This document shows, one piece after another, positions 8,454-16,293 of a stretch of 34,176 bases of DNA. Numbering within the stretch: position 1 is the stretch's first letter; each line of letters starts with the position of its first letter. Source of the stretch: a virus; IMG/VR virus record IMGVR_UViG_3300037493_005411, positions 1-34,176 of that record; one strand, given 5' to 3'. Under the pieces are notes generated by a model. That model searched no databases, was not told where the DNA came from, and was given only the letters and a program-made list of their open reading frames with translations. Position numbers and translations under genes: made by a program.

Positions 8454-9578
8454 ATGGCTTTCACTAAAAAAGTTTGGGTTTCAGGCGGTAATATACCATA
8501 TACCGATTTAAATAGATTAGAAGTAGGCGTTAATGACATATATAATATAGCTGTTACGCTTAATGGTCACAAGACATTTGGTAGTAATCTATCACATATA
8601 GCGGCAAGTTCATATAAGATTAGTTTTAAGGCTGCTGCTGCTTCTAGGTCTTATATACATTCACCATCATCTACCGCTATTCAATTTGACCAAGAAGCGA
8701 GTTATACTAATCCGTTTAGATTTGAATCGCCTATAGGTACATTGGCTAATTTAGAGTTAAAAGATATTAATAGTATAGCTATAGAGAGTCACGCCGCAAG
8801 GCACAAAAATGGTGGTGCAGATACATTAATAAGAACACCAAATATAGTAGTAGCCCTGTCTGGACAAGGAGGAGATTATACCTCATTAAGTGCAGCAATA
8901 GCAGCCAGTGTAATTGGCGATGTTATTTATGTTAGAGAGGGCGTATATTATGAGTCTGGTATTATAACGCCAAAAAACAATACCACTATAATTGGTTCTG
9001 GCTGGAGAACAATTATTGAGTTAAATAGTACTAGTGCAAGATTTAATATGACAGGTAGTGGTGTTGTAATGAGGAATTTTACTATAAGAAATACAGTATA
9101 TACTGATGCAAATTATTTGGTTGAGATTTCTGGTTCATATGTAGTATTAGATGATATTTATGTAATATCTAGATTACATGGAATAAGAACAACAGGTACT
9201 AAAATATGGATAAAAAATTGTTTAGTTGAAAATACAATGGGTAGTACAGATGTAAGAGGAATAATGTTAAGTGGTTATGGTTGTTTTGTTACCGCTTGCA
9301 GAACTTTTAATTTTTTCCTTGGTATAAGCATGACAACTTCGAGACACATAGTTTCAAATAACGATATACAGGGTTATGGAGGAGGAGCCGGCCTACAATT
9401 ATTCAGCACTGCTAACTATTGTGTAATGAGTAATAATAGGGTTAGGTCTCACTTTACTTCTTTAATATTGGACTCAGGTGTTACAAGATGCATATCTAAT
9501 GGCCTAGCATATACATTGTCTGCAGCGCCTATTAATTCTGGTACTAATTGTAGTGTAACACAATCAATGGCATATTGA
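8454..9578 (+). CDS. Beta-helix tail fibre 2
   Basis: A 374-residue paralogue of the preceding fibre. I place the start at the ATG following GGTGATGTA, which gives MAFTKKVWVSGGNIPYTDLN and matches the N-terminus of its neighbour. An upstream in-frame ATG would overlap the previous gene by 83 bases. The attachment segment (residues 1-37) and the ARHKNGGADTL hinge (about 122) are conserved. A beta-helix follows with repeats such as MRNFTIRN, LDDIYVIS, IKNCLVEN, SNNDIQG, SNNRVRS. The helical body is very different from that of fibre 1 while the anchor is alike, which suggests shuffling of binding specificities. The C-terminus holds two cysteines and is not homologous to fibre 1. Confidence 0.82.
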   Translation: MAFTKKVWVSGGNIPYTDLNRLEVGVNDIYNIAVTLNGHKTFGSNLSHIAASSYKISFKAAAASRSYIHSPSSTAIQFDQEASYTNPFRFESPIGTLANLELKDINSIAIESHAARHKNGGADTLIRTPNIVVALSGQGGDYTSLSAAIAASVIGDVIYVREGVYYESGIITPKNNTTIIGSGWRTIIELNSTSARFNMTGSGVVMRNFTIRNTVYTDANYLVEISGSYVVLDDIYVISRLHGIRTTGTKIWIKNCLVENTMGSTDVRGIMLSGYGCFVTACRTFNFFLGISMTTSRHIVSNNDIQGYGGGAGLQLFSTANYCVMSNNRVRSHFTSLILDSGVTRCISNGLAYTLSAAPINSGTNCSVTQSMAY

Positions 9579-9587
9579 GGTGATTAA

Positions 9588-10700
9588 ATGGGTTTACCGC
9601 CAGGACCAAGTTATAGCAGCAAGACATGGACAGCAGGAGAAAAGATAACGGTTACCGCTCTAAATCAATTAGAGGATTATATAAATGCAATGTTTGTAGG
9701 TAATGTATCAATAACGGGTAATAAAACTCTTCCTGATGGAATGACAACAGAGGATTTAAAACTTATCGTTAGTACTGTAGAAAAGGGAAGAATATATCAC
9801 AATGGTACTAGGTTAATATTTAAGTCATTAGATAATAATCCGATTAAGTTTGCTGAAAATACTGTCGTATCCAATAGTGATTTGGAGGTATTTTCTGTTA
9901 ATGGTATAAAACCCGAAGCACATAAAAATAGACATGCTGTAAACGGCGCAGACCCTGTGTCTAGAAAAGCGACAGTGTTTGTAGGAACAAATGGCGATTT
10001 TACTACGATATCAGCTGCGGTTACTTATTGCACTACAAACTTTCCTAACGGTTCAAGAATATTTGTTACTACAGGTACATATAATGAGAATGTTACTTTA
10101 ACAACCAGTATGGATTTAATTGGTATGGGTAAACCAATAATAACAGGGCAGGTTAGTGTATTAGAACAAAGTACTGTTTCGGGATTTCACGTACAAAGTG
10201 GTATTGTAATTAGTACTGCAGGTGGATATAATGTTATAGAAAGAAATGTAGTTAACGGTGATTTGGGTATTGATGTTAGAGGTGTCCATAATGTTATTAG
10301 AAATAATTATGTTCTTGCGGGTGCATCACATCAAATGGGTATATTTTTAGAAGGTGCAGGTTCGGGTATTGTAATGGGTTATTCGAAGGTAATCAATAAT
10401 ATAATAAACGGATATGATAGAGGTATAGCTATTTATAATTACGGTCATATTGTTTCTGGTAATATAATCAATGGATGGGGAACTGAAGGTATATATGTAT
10501 TGGGTCCGGGCACCCCCGCGAATGTAGGATTAATCATATCAAATAATCATATTAATGCATTTACAAATTATGGTATTAGGTCAGGTAGCACTACTGCACA
10601 ATATTTATTAGTTCATGGTAATTATACTGTAGCGTGTGTTTCACAAATATCTATATTAGGTGCTGGTTCAATAGTTGAGAATAATCATAGCGGTACATAG
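9588..10700 (+). CDS. Beta-helix tail fibre 3
   Basis: A 370-residue third member of the fibre family, more divergent at the N-terminus. SKTWTAGEKITVTALNQLED still follows the K-x-W-x-x-G-x-x-I-x-x-x-x-L-N-x-x-E pattern of the other two. A NRHAVNGADPV hinge lies near 114, then TVFVGTNGDFTTISAAV opens the beta-helix. Ladder repeats include ERNVVNG, RNNYVLAG, INNIINGYD, SGNIINGWG, SNNHINAF, HGNYTV, ENNHSG. The GDFTTISAA segment is the usual entry to pectate-lyase-like folds in phage fibres. The start is preceded by GAGGTGATTAA. It probably forms a host-binding trimer. Whether all three fibres sit on one particle or act as alternatives cannot be told. Confidence 0.82.
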   Translation: MGLPPGPSYSSKTWTAGEKITVTALNQLEDYINAMFVGNVSITGNKTLPDGMTTEDLKLIVSTVEKGRIYHNGTRLIFKSLDNNPIKFAENTVVSNSDLEVFSVNGIKPEAHKNRHAVNGADPVSRKATVFVGTNGDFTTISAAVTYCTTNFPNGSRIFVTTGTYNENVTLTTSMDLIGMGKPIITGQVSVLEQSTVSGFHVQSGIVISTAGGYNVIERNVVNGDLGIDVRGVHNVIRNNYVLAGASHQMGIFLEGAGSGIVMGYSKVINNIINGYDRGIAIYNYGHIVSGNIINGWGTEGIYVLGPGTPANVGLIISNNHINAFTNYGIRSGSTTAQYLLVHGNYTVACVSQISILGAGSIVENNHSGT

Positions 10701-10711
10701 GAGGAAATATA

Positions 10712-11053
10712 ATGGATATAGTAATGATAGAGGAAATAGGTATAGTGACTATAGGTGCTATAGCTCTCGGCGTAGCATATTGGAAAAATCAAAACTTTAG
10801 GAATATGGTAAACTCTTATGTTAAGAAAGCATATAGAGAGAATAAGGAGTATATATTTCTCTACGCAGATGCACACTTGACAGATGTTCTTACTGACCTA
10901 AAGGTTGATATAAAAGCATCTACTCATAAGTATATTAAGAATGAAGTACTTAGACAGGCTATTGATGAAAAAGTTAATAACGGCTTAGATGTTACTGATG
11001 AGTGGGTAAAGAGAAAGTATAAAGAGATATTGGAAGAGCTTATGAAGGAGTAA
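10712..11053 (+). CDS. Small membrane-anchored protein ending the tail operon
   Basis: A 113-residue protein with one hydrophobic segment near the N-terminus (about residues 9-25, IGIVTIGAIALGVAYW). A highly charged helical region follows, with acidic and lysine-rich stretches to the end (KRKYKEILEELMKE). It is the last gene of the rightward tail operon and starts after AGGAGGAAATATA. A single-span protein with a charged cytoplasmic tail at this place could be a holin-like or envelope-interacting protein, but one span and the long charged tail are not specific. I do not recognise a family. The stop lies inside a perfect 7-bp inverted repeat. Confidence 0.65.
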   Translation: MDIVMIEEIGIVTIGAIALGVAYWKNQNFRNMVNSYVKKAYRENKEYIFLYADAHLTDVLTDLKVDIKASTHKYIKNEVLRQAIDEKVNNGLDVTDEWVKRKYKEILEELMKE

Positions 11054-11057
11054 GCTC
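11036..11057 (+). terminator. Hairpin at the end of the tail operon
   Basis: GAGCTTA (11036-11042) and TAAGCTC (11051-11057) form a perfect 7-bp stem with an 8-base loop spanning the stop codon of the last tail gene. The sequence then runs into CCCCCAACC and the opposite-strand G-rich repeat. It lacks a T-run, so it is not a classical intrinsic terminator. The position between converging operons suggests a 3'-end role. Confidence 0.35.
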
Positions 11058-11074
11058 CCCCAACCAATACGACA
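11057..11074 (-). repeat. G-rich intergenic repeat, copy 2 (one-base insertion)
   Basis: On the minus strand it reads TGTCGTATTGGTTGGGGG, the same as the other two copies except for one extra T. It lies in the 42-base gap where the rightward tail operon and the leftward preQ0 operon converge. Confidence 0.65.
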
Positions 11075-11095
11075 GGACCCGATGAACCTTGTCTT

Positions 11096-11845
11096 TTAAG
11101 AATACGTTACGGGGTCTTGGGAACCTGCTTCTTTAAATCCCGCGAGTCGCAAGATACAGGAATCACATTGGCCGCAAGGTTTCTCTCCTCCTGTATAGCA
11201 GCTCCATGTTAGATTGTAAGGTACATTCAAGTCGAGACCGCGTTTGATTATTTTTGCTTTGGTCAGCTTGAGTAGCGGAGCTTTTATTTTCAGCACTTTT
11301 CCTTCCACTCCTGCTTTAGTTGCTAAATTGGCAAGGATTGCGAACTGTTCAAGGAACTCTTCTCTGCAGTCAGGGTAACCGCTATAGTCCAACTGATTTA
11401 CCCCTATCCATATTTCTTCAGCTCCAACAACTTCGGCATATCCCATTGCAATACTTAACATAATTGTATTGCGCGCAGGTACATATGTGATTGGAATTTC
11501 TTTAGACATTTCTACCGATGACCTCTCCAAAGGCACATTATATTTATCGTCTGTTAGTGCACTACCGCCTATAGCTCTAAGGTCAACTTTAACTGTTTTT
11601 AACCCTTTAACATGAGTCGTATTTCCATAAGGTGTGGCTTCTACACTCTTAGCAATATAATGCATAACTACATCGTGTATGGCTCTTAACTCAGCACTAT
11701 GTTTTTGACCATATTCAATAGATAATGGATACACATCTCTATTCTCTGAGAGTGCTATAGCTATACATGTTGTAGAGTCCAAACCCCCAGAGGTAAGCAC
11801 TACTGCTTTCTTTCTTTTATCTTCTAACTTACCTGCCATTAGCAT
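11096..11845 (-). CDS. queC: 7-cyano-7-deazaguanine (preQ0) synthase QueC
   Basis: QueC converts 7-carboxy-7-deazaguanine to preQ0 using ATP and ammonia, the last step of the preQ0 pathway. The 249-residue protein has the PP-loop ATP site SGGLDST at 19-25. The family middle motif includes VPARNTIMLSIA and GVNQLDYSGYPDCR. The C-terminal zinc site uses C216, C224, C227 and C230 (CYTGGEKPCGQCDSC). Length is normal for stand-alone QueC; no amidotransferase domain is fused. The start overlaps the end of the HD-domain gene. A second ATG two codons on also overlaps that stop as TAATG, but the first has better spacing to GGAGG. It is the promoter-distal gene of the operon. Confidence 0.95.
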   Translation of the reverse strand: MLMAGKLEDKRKKAVVLTSGGLDSTTCIAIALSENRDVYPLSIEYGQKHSAELRAIHDVVMHYIAKSVEATPYGNTTHVKGLKTVKVDLRAIGGSALTDDKYNVPLERSSVEMSKEIPITYVPARNTIMLSIAMGYAEVVGAEEIWIGVNQLDYSGYPDCREEFLEQFAILANLATKAGVEGKVLKIKAPLLKLTKAKIIKRGLDLNVPYNLTWSCYTGGEKPCGQCDSCILRLAGFKEAGSQDPVTYS

Positions 11846-12420
11846 TTCTTAAGCCTCCTTGCTTCCATTTCTTTATCCAACTTCGGAACTATAGTTGCCA
11901 TATAGTCAGCCATACAAATAGCGTAATCCAACAGCTTAGTAGGTTGAGGACAATATGCATACCAGTGTGACATGTGACACTTTACTAAATCACATATCTC
12001 TTCTATCTTAGGCATTTCAAGCTTAAGTTCCTCATTAGCTAACTTAATTACCTCTGCGCCATCGTAAGGATGCTTCTTACCATAATCATATTGACTCCAG
12101 CCGCAATGTGGATAATACTTCCAATTACCTTCTTCCTTTTGACCTAAGAAAGTCGTTTTCGTTCTACCTATATCATGAAGCAAACAGGCAGCTATTAATA
12201 TATCTAACTGTTCACCCTTAATCTTAAACTCTCTAGCAATCTCCTCTGCACAAGCAACTGTATCAATCAAATGGTCCTCCATTGTTACTTCGTGTAAGTG
12301 ATGCTTACCACTTGGACTCGGGGGAAATGATTGTATCCAGTCCTTATACTTTTCAAGTATTGCTTTCGTTCCTTCTCTTATGTCCTTATTTTCTATTAGC
12401 TTTAGCTCTCGTTCCAACAT
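11839..12420 (-). CDS. HD-domain metal-dependent phosphohydrolase
   Basis: A 193-residue all-helical protein with the HD superfamily signature: H in MEDHLIDT, the HD pair in AACLLHDIGRTKT, H in KKHPYDGAEV and SHW, and a final D in YAICMADYMA. The HD is followed by GRTKT as in nucleotide phosphohydrolases. I choose the ATG preceded by GAGAAGGTGTTTAT; an in-frame ATG eight codons upstream lacks a site. It is coupled to queC, so a role in 7-deazaguanine or nucleotide supply is likely. It might clear phosphates from a pathway intermediate or hydrolyse a dNTP. In archaea the MptB HD enzyme acts after the FolE2-like MptA, which is an alternative, but the other genes here favour preQ0. The substrate cannot be read from sequence. 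Confidence 0.8.
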   Translation of the reverse strand: MLERELKLIENKDIREGTKAILEKYKDWIQSFPPSPSGKHHLHEVTMEDHLIDTVACAEEIAREFKIKGEQLDILIAACLLHDIGRTKTTFLGQKEEGNWKYYPHCGWSQYDYGKKHPYDGAEVIKLANEELKLEMPKIEEICDLVKCHMSHWYAYCPQPTKLLDYAICMADYMATIVPKLDKEMEARRLKKC

Positions 12421-12563
12421 ATAAACACCTTCTCGACAGTCCAATATTTTTTTACTACCTATACCAATATTTATCTTTTTATTTCAATGTCGACCGTATA
12501 GACATTATGTTTTTTCGTTGCGGCGCCTAATTAATATGGGTTAACATTTTAAAATTTTCTTCC
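12421..12563 (-). promoter_or_regulatory. 143-base gap, possible internal promoter for the HD-queC pair
   Basis: This is the only sizeable gap inside the leftward preQ0 gene run. On the minus strand it is AT-rich, with AAAAAGATAAATATTGG about 40-50 bases before the HD start, a plausible but weak archaeal TATA element. A small inverted repeat (AATGTC at 12486-12491 and GACATT at 12501-12506) lies just upstream of it, and a GGCGCC palindrome lies further up. It may allow queC and the HD gene to be expressed separately from folE2. No gene is visible in it. Confidence 0.35.
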
Positions 12564-13352
12564 TCAGGAATCGAAGTTCTTACTACCATGATACTTTTGA
12601 CCTTCTACCATTGCATAAGCATCATGTGTGTGAATACTCTCATAGTTTGTTGCTTCGACCTTATAATAGTTCACTTGTGGATGACGCATTAGCAATATTT
12701 TTGCTTCCCTTACAACATCTTCAACAAATCTTGGATTATTATAAGCCGCCTCTGTCACAAATTTTTCATCAGGTCTCTTTAATAAAGGATATATTGGACA
12801 TGAACCCGCTTTATTTGCAATATCTACTATCTCTTCTATCCATACCCATCCATCACATCTTACTGTAATTGAAACCACTCCTCTTTGATTATGTGCACCA
12901 TAATCACTAATTTCTTTGCTGCATGGACAAAGAGTAGTTACAGGTGTGTGAACAGTTAGAGTTAACTCATCATCATTGGCTTCAAATTCAACCTGAACTT
13001 TAATAAATGAATACATCTTGCTTACAGGCGCCTCTACTTTTATAAAATATGGAAACTTTACCTTTACATATCCACTAGTCGCACCTAATTTCTTTATAAT
13101 TTCAGGCATGATAGTCATAGAGAGTAGTTTCAAACTTAAAGGTTCATCAATACTTGAAAAGTACTGAACAAATCTACTCATATGCGTTCCCTTAATATCT
13201 TCAGGAAGTGAAACACTTGCATTAAATACTCCTACAGTGTGTTGTATTCCGTCGGTCTTGTCCTTCACCATTATAGGTAAAGATAGTCCTCTTATACCTA
13301 CTCTTTGAATGGTTATCCCTCTTTTGTCTGTTCCGTTTTGTACGTCTTTCAT
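12564..13352 (-). CDS. folE2: GTP cyclohydrolase IB (FolE2 family)
   Basis: FolE2-type enzymes open the ring of GTP to 7,8-dihydroneopterin triphosphate, the entry into the preQ0 pathway. The archaeal relative MptA makes the cyclic phosphate form. The 262-residue protein has the family blocks GTHMSRFV (about 55-62), the metal and substrate site CPCSKEISDYGAHNQRG (about 142-158), KRPDEKFVTEAAYNNPRFVE (about 192-211) and NYESIHTHDAYA (about 237-248). Length and motif order are complete, with no truncation. It starts after AAGGAAGGAATAATT, three bases behind the small cysteine protein gene. Linkage to queD, queE and queC makes preQ0 synthesis the obvious role. Confidence 0.93.
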   Translation of the reverse strand: MKDVQNGTDKRGITIQRVGIRGLSLPIMVKDKTDGIQHTVGVFNASVSLPEDIKGTHMSRFVQYFSSIDEPLSLKLLSMTIMPEIIKKLGATSGYVKVKFPYFIKVEAPVSKMYSFIKVQVEFEANDDELTLTVHTPVTTLCPCSKEISDYGAHNQRGVVSITVRCDGWVWIEEIVDIANKAGSCPIYPLLKRPDEKFVTEAAYNNPRFVEDVVREAKILLMRHPQVNYYKVEATNYESIHTHDAYAMVEGQKYHGSKNFDS

Positions 13353-13354
13353 AA

Positions 13355-13699
13355 TTATTCCTTCCTTCCTTTATGACTACGCCATACTCTCTTAATAAAC
13401 TGCGGAAGCAATTTACTATGAAAGTCAGCAACCTTTATTTTTTTACCCTGTGAATTATATACTTCACAATATTTGCAACCATCACTTATACAAAATGCAT
13501 CTAAAGTATCATCACAATCTTCTAAGTGACACTCTAAACATATCTTGCTACCATCGTTAAACATTATAGTTGCTTTCTTCATTAAATCCTCTGTCTCCTC
13601 TTCATCTCCATCTTCATCAAAAAAGGTGACAGGAACAATCTCACTATCTACTCTTTCGATACTAATATCTGTCTTCCCTTTAGAGACAGTTTCAAACAC
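13355..13699 (-). CDS. Small acidic cysteine-rich protein in the preQ0 operon
   Basis: A 114-residue protein of no recognised family with a GTG start, preceded by GAGGTGA that overlaps the end of queE. Residues 22-50 are very acidic and end in a strand-like MFNDGSK segment. Then come cysteines arranged as CLECHLEDC (about 54-61), a further C near 70, and CKYC (75-78), which could bind one zinc ion or an iron-sulfur cluster. The C-terminus is basic and ends in RSHKGRKE. Its place between queE and folE2 suggests a link to 7-deazaguanine metabolism or to the modified DNA, but this is only guilt by association. Confidence 0.7.
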   Translation of the reverse strand: MFETVSKGKTDISIERVDSEIVPVTFFDEDGDEEETEDLMKKATIMFNDGSKICLECHLEDCDDTLDAFCISDGCKYCEVYNSQGKKIKVADFHSKLLPQFIKRVWRSHKGRKE

Positions 13700-14393
13700 C
13701 GCGAGTCACCTCAGGCCAAATAACTTTATGCATTTGGATTTGCATTCTAACTGGAAGCTTATTTCTTAATATTCTACTTGCTAATTCTTTAGGCCAGTCT
13801 TCTTGTTCTTTACCCATACAAGGTGAGAAGATGATACTCCTGTTATTTTTATATTGCTCGGGTATTATTAAATCTACTACATCTTGTGCATAAATAAAAT
13901 CAGCTTCGTCTTTGATAACGAACTTAATTTCTGAATTTTTATCCAGACATCTCATTAATGCATAAATATCCCCATGTGACATAGGATTACCTGAACTTGG
14001 ACATTTAATATCGGTTATTATATAACAACCAAGTTCAATTAATTCCTTAGGTATAGCGTAACTTCCATTTGTTTCTATAGAAATAACAATTGAGCCTCCA
14101 AACCTTTCTCTTAATACCTTTATTAATAATATAAGCTCAGGTGCTTGTATTAACGGTTCACCACCAGTAAAACACACAAACATATAGTTATTGTGTCGAT
14201 ATACTAATTCGCTCTCAATATTCTTTAGAATATCTGCTGCACTTATCTCTGAGAACTTTTCTTCCTTTCTTGCATAGTCACTATCGCACCACTTACAATC
14301 CAAATTACATCCATATAGTCTTATGAACATTGTTGGTATTCCAGCGAAGGAACTCTCACCTTGTATACTTGTAAATATCTCACTTATCTTCAT
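13692..14393 (-). CDS. queE: 7-carboxy-7-deazaguanine synthase QueE (radical SAM)
   Basis: QueE rearranges 6-carboxy-tetrahydropterin to 7-carboxy-7-deazaguanine by radical SAM chemistry. The 233-residue protein begins with ISEIFTSIQGESSFAGIP, the usual QueE opening. It has the cluster motif C29-x3-C33-x2-C36 (CNLDCKWCDS), the SAM motif TGGEPLIQ (about 75-82) and ETNGSY (about 105-110). DIKCPSSGN (about 127-135) contributes to substrate binding in the family. All key residues are present. The start overlaps the queD stop in ATGA. QueE in archaea and phages typically has this compact length. Confidence 0.94.
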   Translation of the reverse strand: MKISEIFTSIQGESSFAGIPTMFIRLYGCNLDCKWCDSDYARKEEKFSEISAADILKNIESELVYRHNNYMFVCFTGGEPLIQAPELILLIKVLRERFGGSIVISIETNGSYAIPKELIELGCYIITDIKCPSSGNPMSHGDIYALMRCLDKNSEIKFVIKDEADFIYAQDVVDLIIPEQYKNNRSIIFSPCMGKEQEDWPKELASRILRNKLPVRMQIQMHKVIWPEVTRGV

Positions 14394-14839
14394 TCTTCTT
14401 CCTCCTTAAACGGCGGTTCTGTATATGCATATGTAACTGCAGACGACCTCTCACCCTCATAAAGTGTTACCTCAACGAGATGAAGCTGCGGGAATCGGGT
14501 TATTAATATATCTGCAAAGTATTGTGCTACATTCTCACAGGTTATTACATCTACAGGCATTTCTATTGCATCATCAAATGAAAAACATAATTCCCTATAG
14601 TCCTCCATTTTTGAACAATCAGAAATCTTCGGAAACCAAACCTTATGGTCAAACTGATTAAGCAGTGCTTTTACATCATTGAAATCTACAACCATTCCGT
14701 CCTCCTGTATAGTTCCAGAAAGTTCAACTACTACCTTCCAGTTATGACCGTGAAGATTAAAGCACTTCGTATCTACTGTATGCACCATATGTGCAGCTGC
14801 TAATGTTACCTCACACTTAATTGCCGAGAGTTTTTCCAT
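14390..14839 (-). CDS. queD: 6-carboxy-tetrahydropterin synthase QueD
   Basis: QueD turns dihydroneopterin triphosphate into 6-carboxy-5,6,7,8-tetrahydropterin. The 149-residue protein has the T-fold signature: zinc ligands H17, H30 and H32 (AAAH then LHGHNW) and the catalytic cysteine C26. It also has GMVVDFNDVK (about 48-57) for the strand and helix at the interface, an FDHK near 68-71, and TCENVAQYFA with LYEGERSSA near the end, the pterin-anchoring glutamate region. Length is slightly above bacterial QueD because of an insertion around 75-90. It starts after AGGAGGAAGCGTT and overlaps the DUF3310 gene by 23 bases. Confidence 0.94.
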   Translation of the reverse strand: MEKLSAIKCEVTLAAAHMVHTVDTKCFNLHGHNWKVVVELSGTIQEDGMVVDFNDVKALLNQFDHKVWFPKISDCSKMEDYRELCFSFDDAIEMPVDVITCENVAQYFADILITRFPQLHLVEVTLYEGERSSAVTYAYTEPPFKEEEE

Positions 14840-15155
14840 AACGCTTCCTCCTATTTATTTCACGCTTTAAATACCAAAGTGCTTTTTCTAAGTCCTCGAT
14901 ATCATTACCTTTTAAATCGCATCTGGCTATATACTTTATAGTATTGCCGAGATTAAATTTCAAATCCCAATCCTCAATAACGTCGATTGGTTCGTATTTT
15001 CTATCAGCATAATGCGGTGGGTGGTTTATTATATCCCTTTCCTTTTCTATCATTGGCACAGGACCATATACTCTTTCCTTAGCCATTCTAGGTTCTGTTG
15101 ATATATCCTTATGCATTCTTGCTTCAGTTTCCTTTTCTTCTTTAGTCTTCGTCAT
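14817..15155 (-). CDS. DUF3310-family phage protein
   Basis: A 112-residue protein. The first 40 residues are charged and probably flexible. The rest is the small DUF3310 helical domain common in phages: NHPPHY (about 45-50), YEPIDVIEDW, FNLGNTIKYIARC, and DIEDLEKALWYLKREI. Some database entries call this family a nucleotide kinase, but it lacks a P-loop and the biochemical role is not established. It sits upstream of queD in the operon, with its start inside the end of the metallophosphoesterase gene behind GGGAGGAAATAGAAG. A function in nucleotide pools would fit, without proof. Confidence 0.8.
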   Translation of the reverse strand: MTKTKEEKETEARMHKDISTEPRMAKERVYGPVPMIEKERDIINHPPHYADRKYEPIDVIEDWDLKFNLGNTIKYIARCDLKGNDIEDLEKALWYLKREINRRKRYGKTLGN

Positions 15156-16293
15156 CTTCTATTTCCTCCCTTTCGGCTTCTACTTCTCTGAAGTCACGAA
15201 GGTCTTCAAGACCCTCCTTCATCCTTCTATACATTCTTATTGTTCCATCAGGTCTAATTATAATCATTGGCATTGACCACTTCATACTTTCAAACCCGAC
15301 TCTGTCTGCATAATCATCATATACCACTGCATTTCCACAGACCATCATATATCTAATCTTTGCACCTACTTTAAATTCACCTACAGCACTTTCATGTGTA
15401 TGTGCCCTTACAATCACATCTGCATTACTTGCATATTGAGTAGAGTCAAATAGAGGTGCTCTGACATTCGGATGTAATGGATTAAATTGACTACCACCAT
15501 TCATCTTGTGTCTACAATATATAATTATCGGTATGTCATTCATTGTCACGATGAATTGGCCGCCATAATTTCCGTACTCTGAATTTTGTTTATTCGCTAA
15601 ATATTGCGTTATACGGAAGTGGTCCGATATTACTGACCTTATTTCGTGATTACCTTCAAACATGATGAGTAATTTCTTTTTGTCTGTTACTTTGTCAAAC
15701 AAGCTCTCGAGTATTGCAAGTTGACCATCCTTATCAACTATATTCGTAGTGCCTGCGGGAGCCATGGCATTAACACTGTTATCAATCATATCGCCAACAA
15801 ATGCTGAATATAATCCAGGTGTTTTAGCTATCACATCGAATACATATTCCATTGCACCATAATCACCGTGTTGATGACCTATATGAAAATCAGCTGCAAA
15901 TATAATTCCAATACTTAGACACCCAGTGAATTCAAACGTTTTAATCTCTGGTAGGAATCGATTGGTTTGTACCTCTGCAACTTTCTTAACACCCTTAAGC
16001 AAATCAGCACCGTACTCGGCGCGGGTTTTATAATCTGCTTTATAGGTAGGCTTATCTTCAAATTGGTCCTCTTCATCAACCCAATATATACAACCAATAT
16101 CCTTCTTATTCGAAGGCCTAAATCTTCGGATAGTTACACCCTTCTGTCTTAAATGAATAAACACCTTTAATACACCAGCTTTAGACATTACCAAAGCCTT
16201 CGCAATCTCTTCAGCAGATATGCCTCCCTCATCGAGCAATATATTATACACTTCATTTTCCCTAATTGACAATAATTTTTTTCTTTCAGCCAT
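15142..16293 (-). CDS. HTH-calcineurin-like metallophosphoesterase fusion
   Basis: A 383-residue two-domain protein. Residues 8-60 form a winged-helix module (RENEVYNILLDEGGISAEEI, then SKAGVLKVFIHLRQKGVTI). From about 125 onwards it is a metallophosphoesterase with all five metal motifs: AADFHIGH, GDMIDN, GNHE, CRHKMNGG and AHTHES. The C-terminal 35 residues are charged. Such enzymes include Mre11/SbcD-like nucleases and nucleotide phosphatases. The DNA-binding head suggests action on DNA. It is coupled to a Cas4-like nuclease upstream (GGTGACTTAATG), so the two may act together in DNA end processing or repair. A phosphatase role in nucleotide metabolism cannot be ruled out. Confidence 0.85.
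   Translation of the reverse strand: MAERKKLLSIRENEVYNILLDEGGISAEEIAKALVMSKAGVLKVFIHLRQKGVTIRRFRPSNKKDIGCIYWVDEEDQFEDKPTYKADYKTRAEYGADLLKGVKKVAEVQTNRFLPEIKTFEFTGCLSIGIIFAADFHIGHQHGDYGAMEYVFDVIAKTPGLYSAFVGDMIDNSVNAMAPAGTTNIVDKDGQLAILESLFDKVTDKKKLLIMFEGNHEIRSVISDHFRITQYLANKQNSEYGNYGGQFIVTMNDIPIIIYCRHKMNGGSQFNPLHPNVRAPLFDSTQYASNADVIVRAHTHESAVGEFKVGAKIRYMMVCGNAVVYDDYADRVGFESMKWSMPMIIIRPDGTIRMYRRMKEGLEDLRDFREVEAEREEIEDDED

Noticed and set aside
10712-11053. Holin/lysis cassette
   Set aside because: There is only one membrane span, a long charged tail and no lysin gene beside it. The evidence is too weak to call lysis.
11839-12420. CRISPR or restriction-type HD nuclease
   Set aside because: It is a small stand-alone HD protein of phosphohydrolase type, with no helicase or other nuclease partner.
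12564-13352. Tailoring enzyme QueF among the preQ0 genes
   Set aside because: The only T-fold proteins are QueD and FolE2. The FolE2 motifs are clear, and no protein shows the QueF E(S/L)K(S/A)hK motif.
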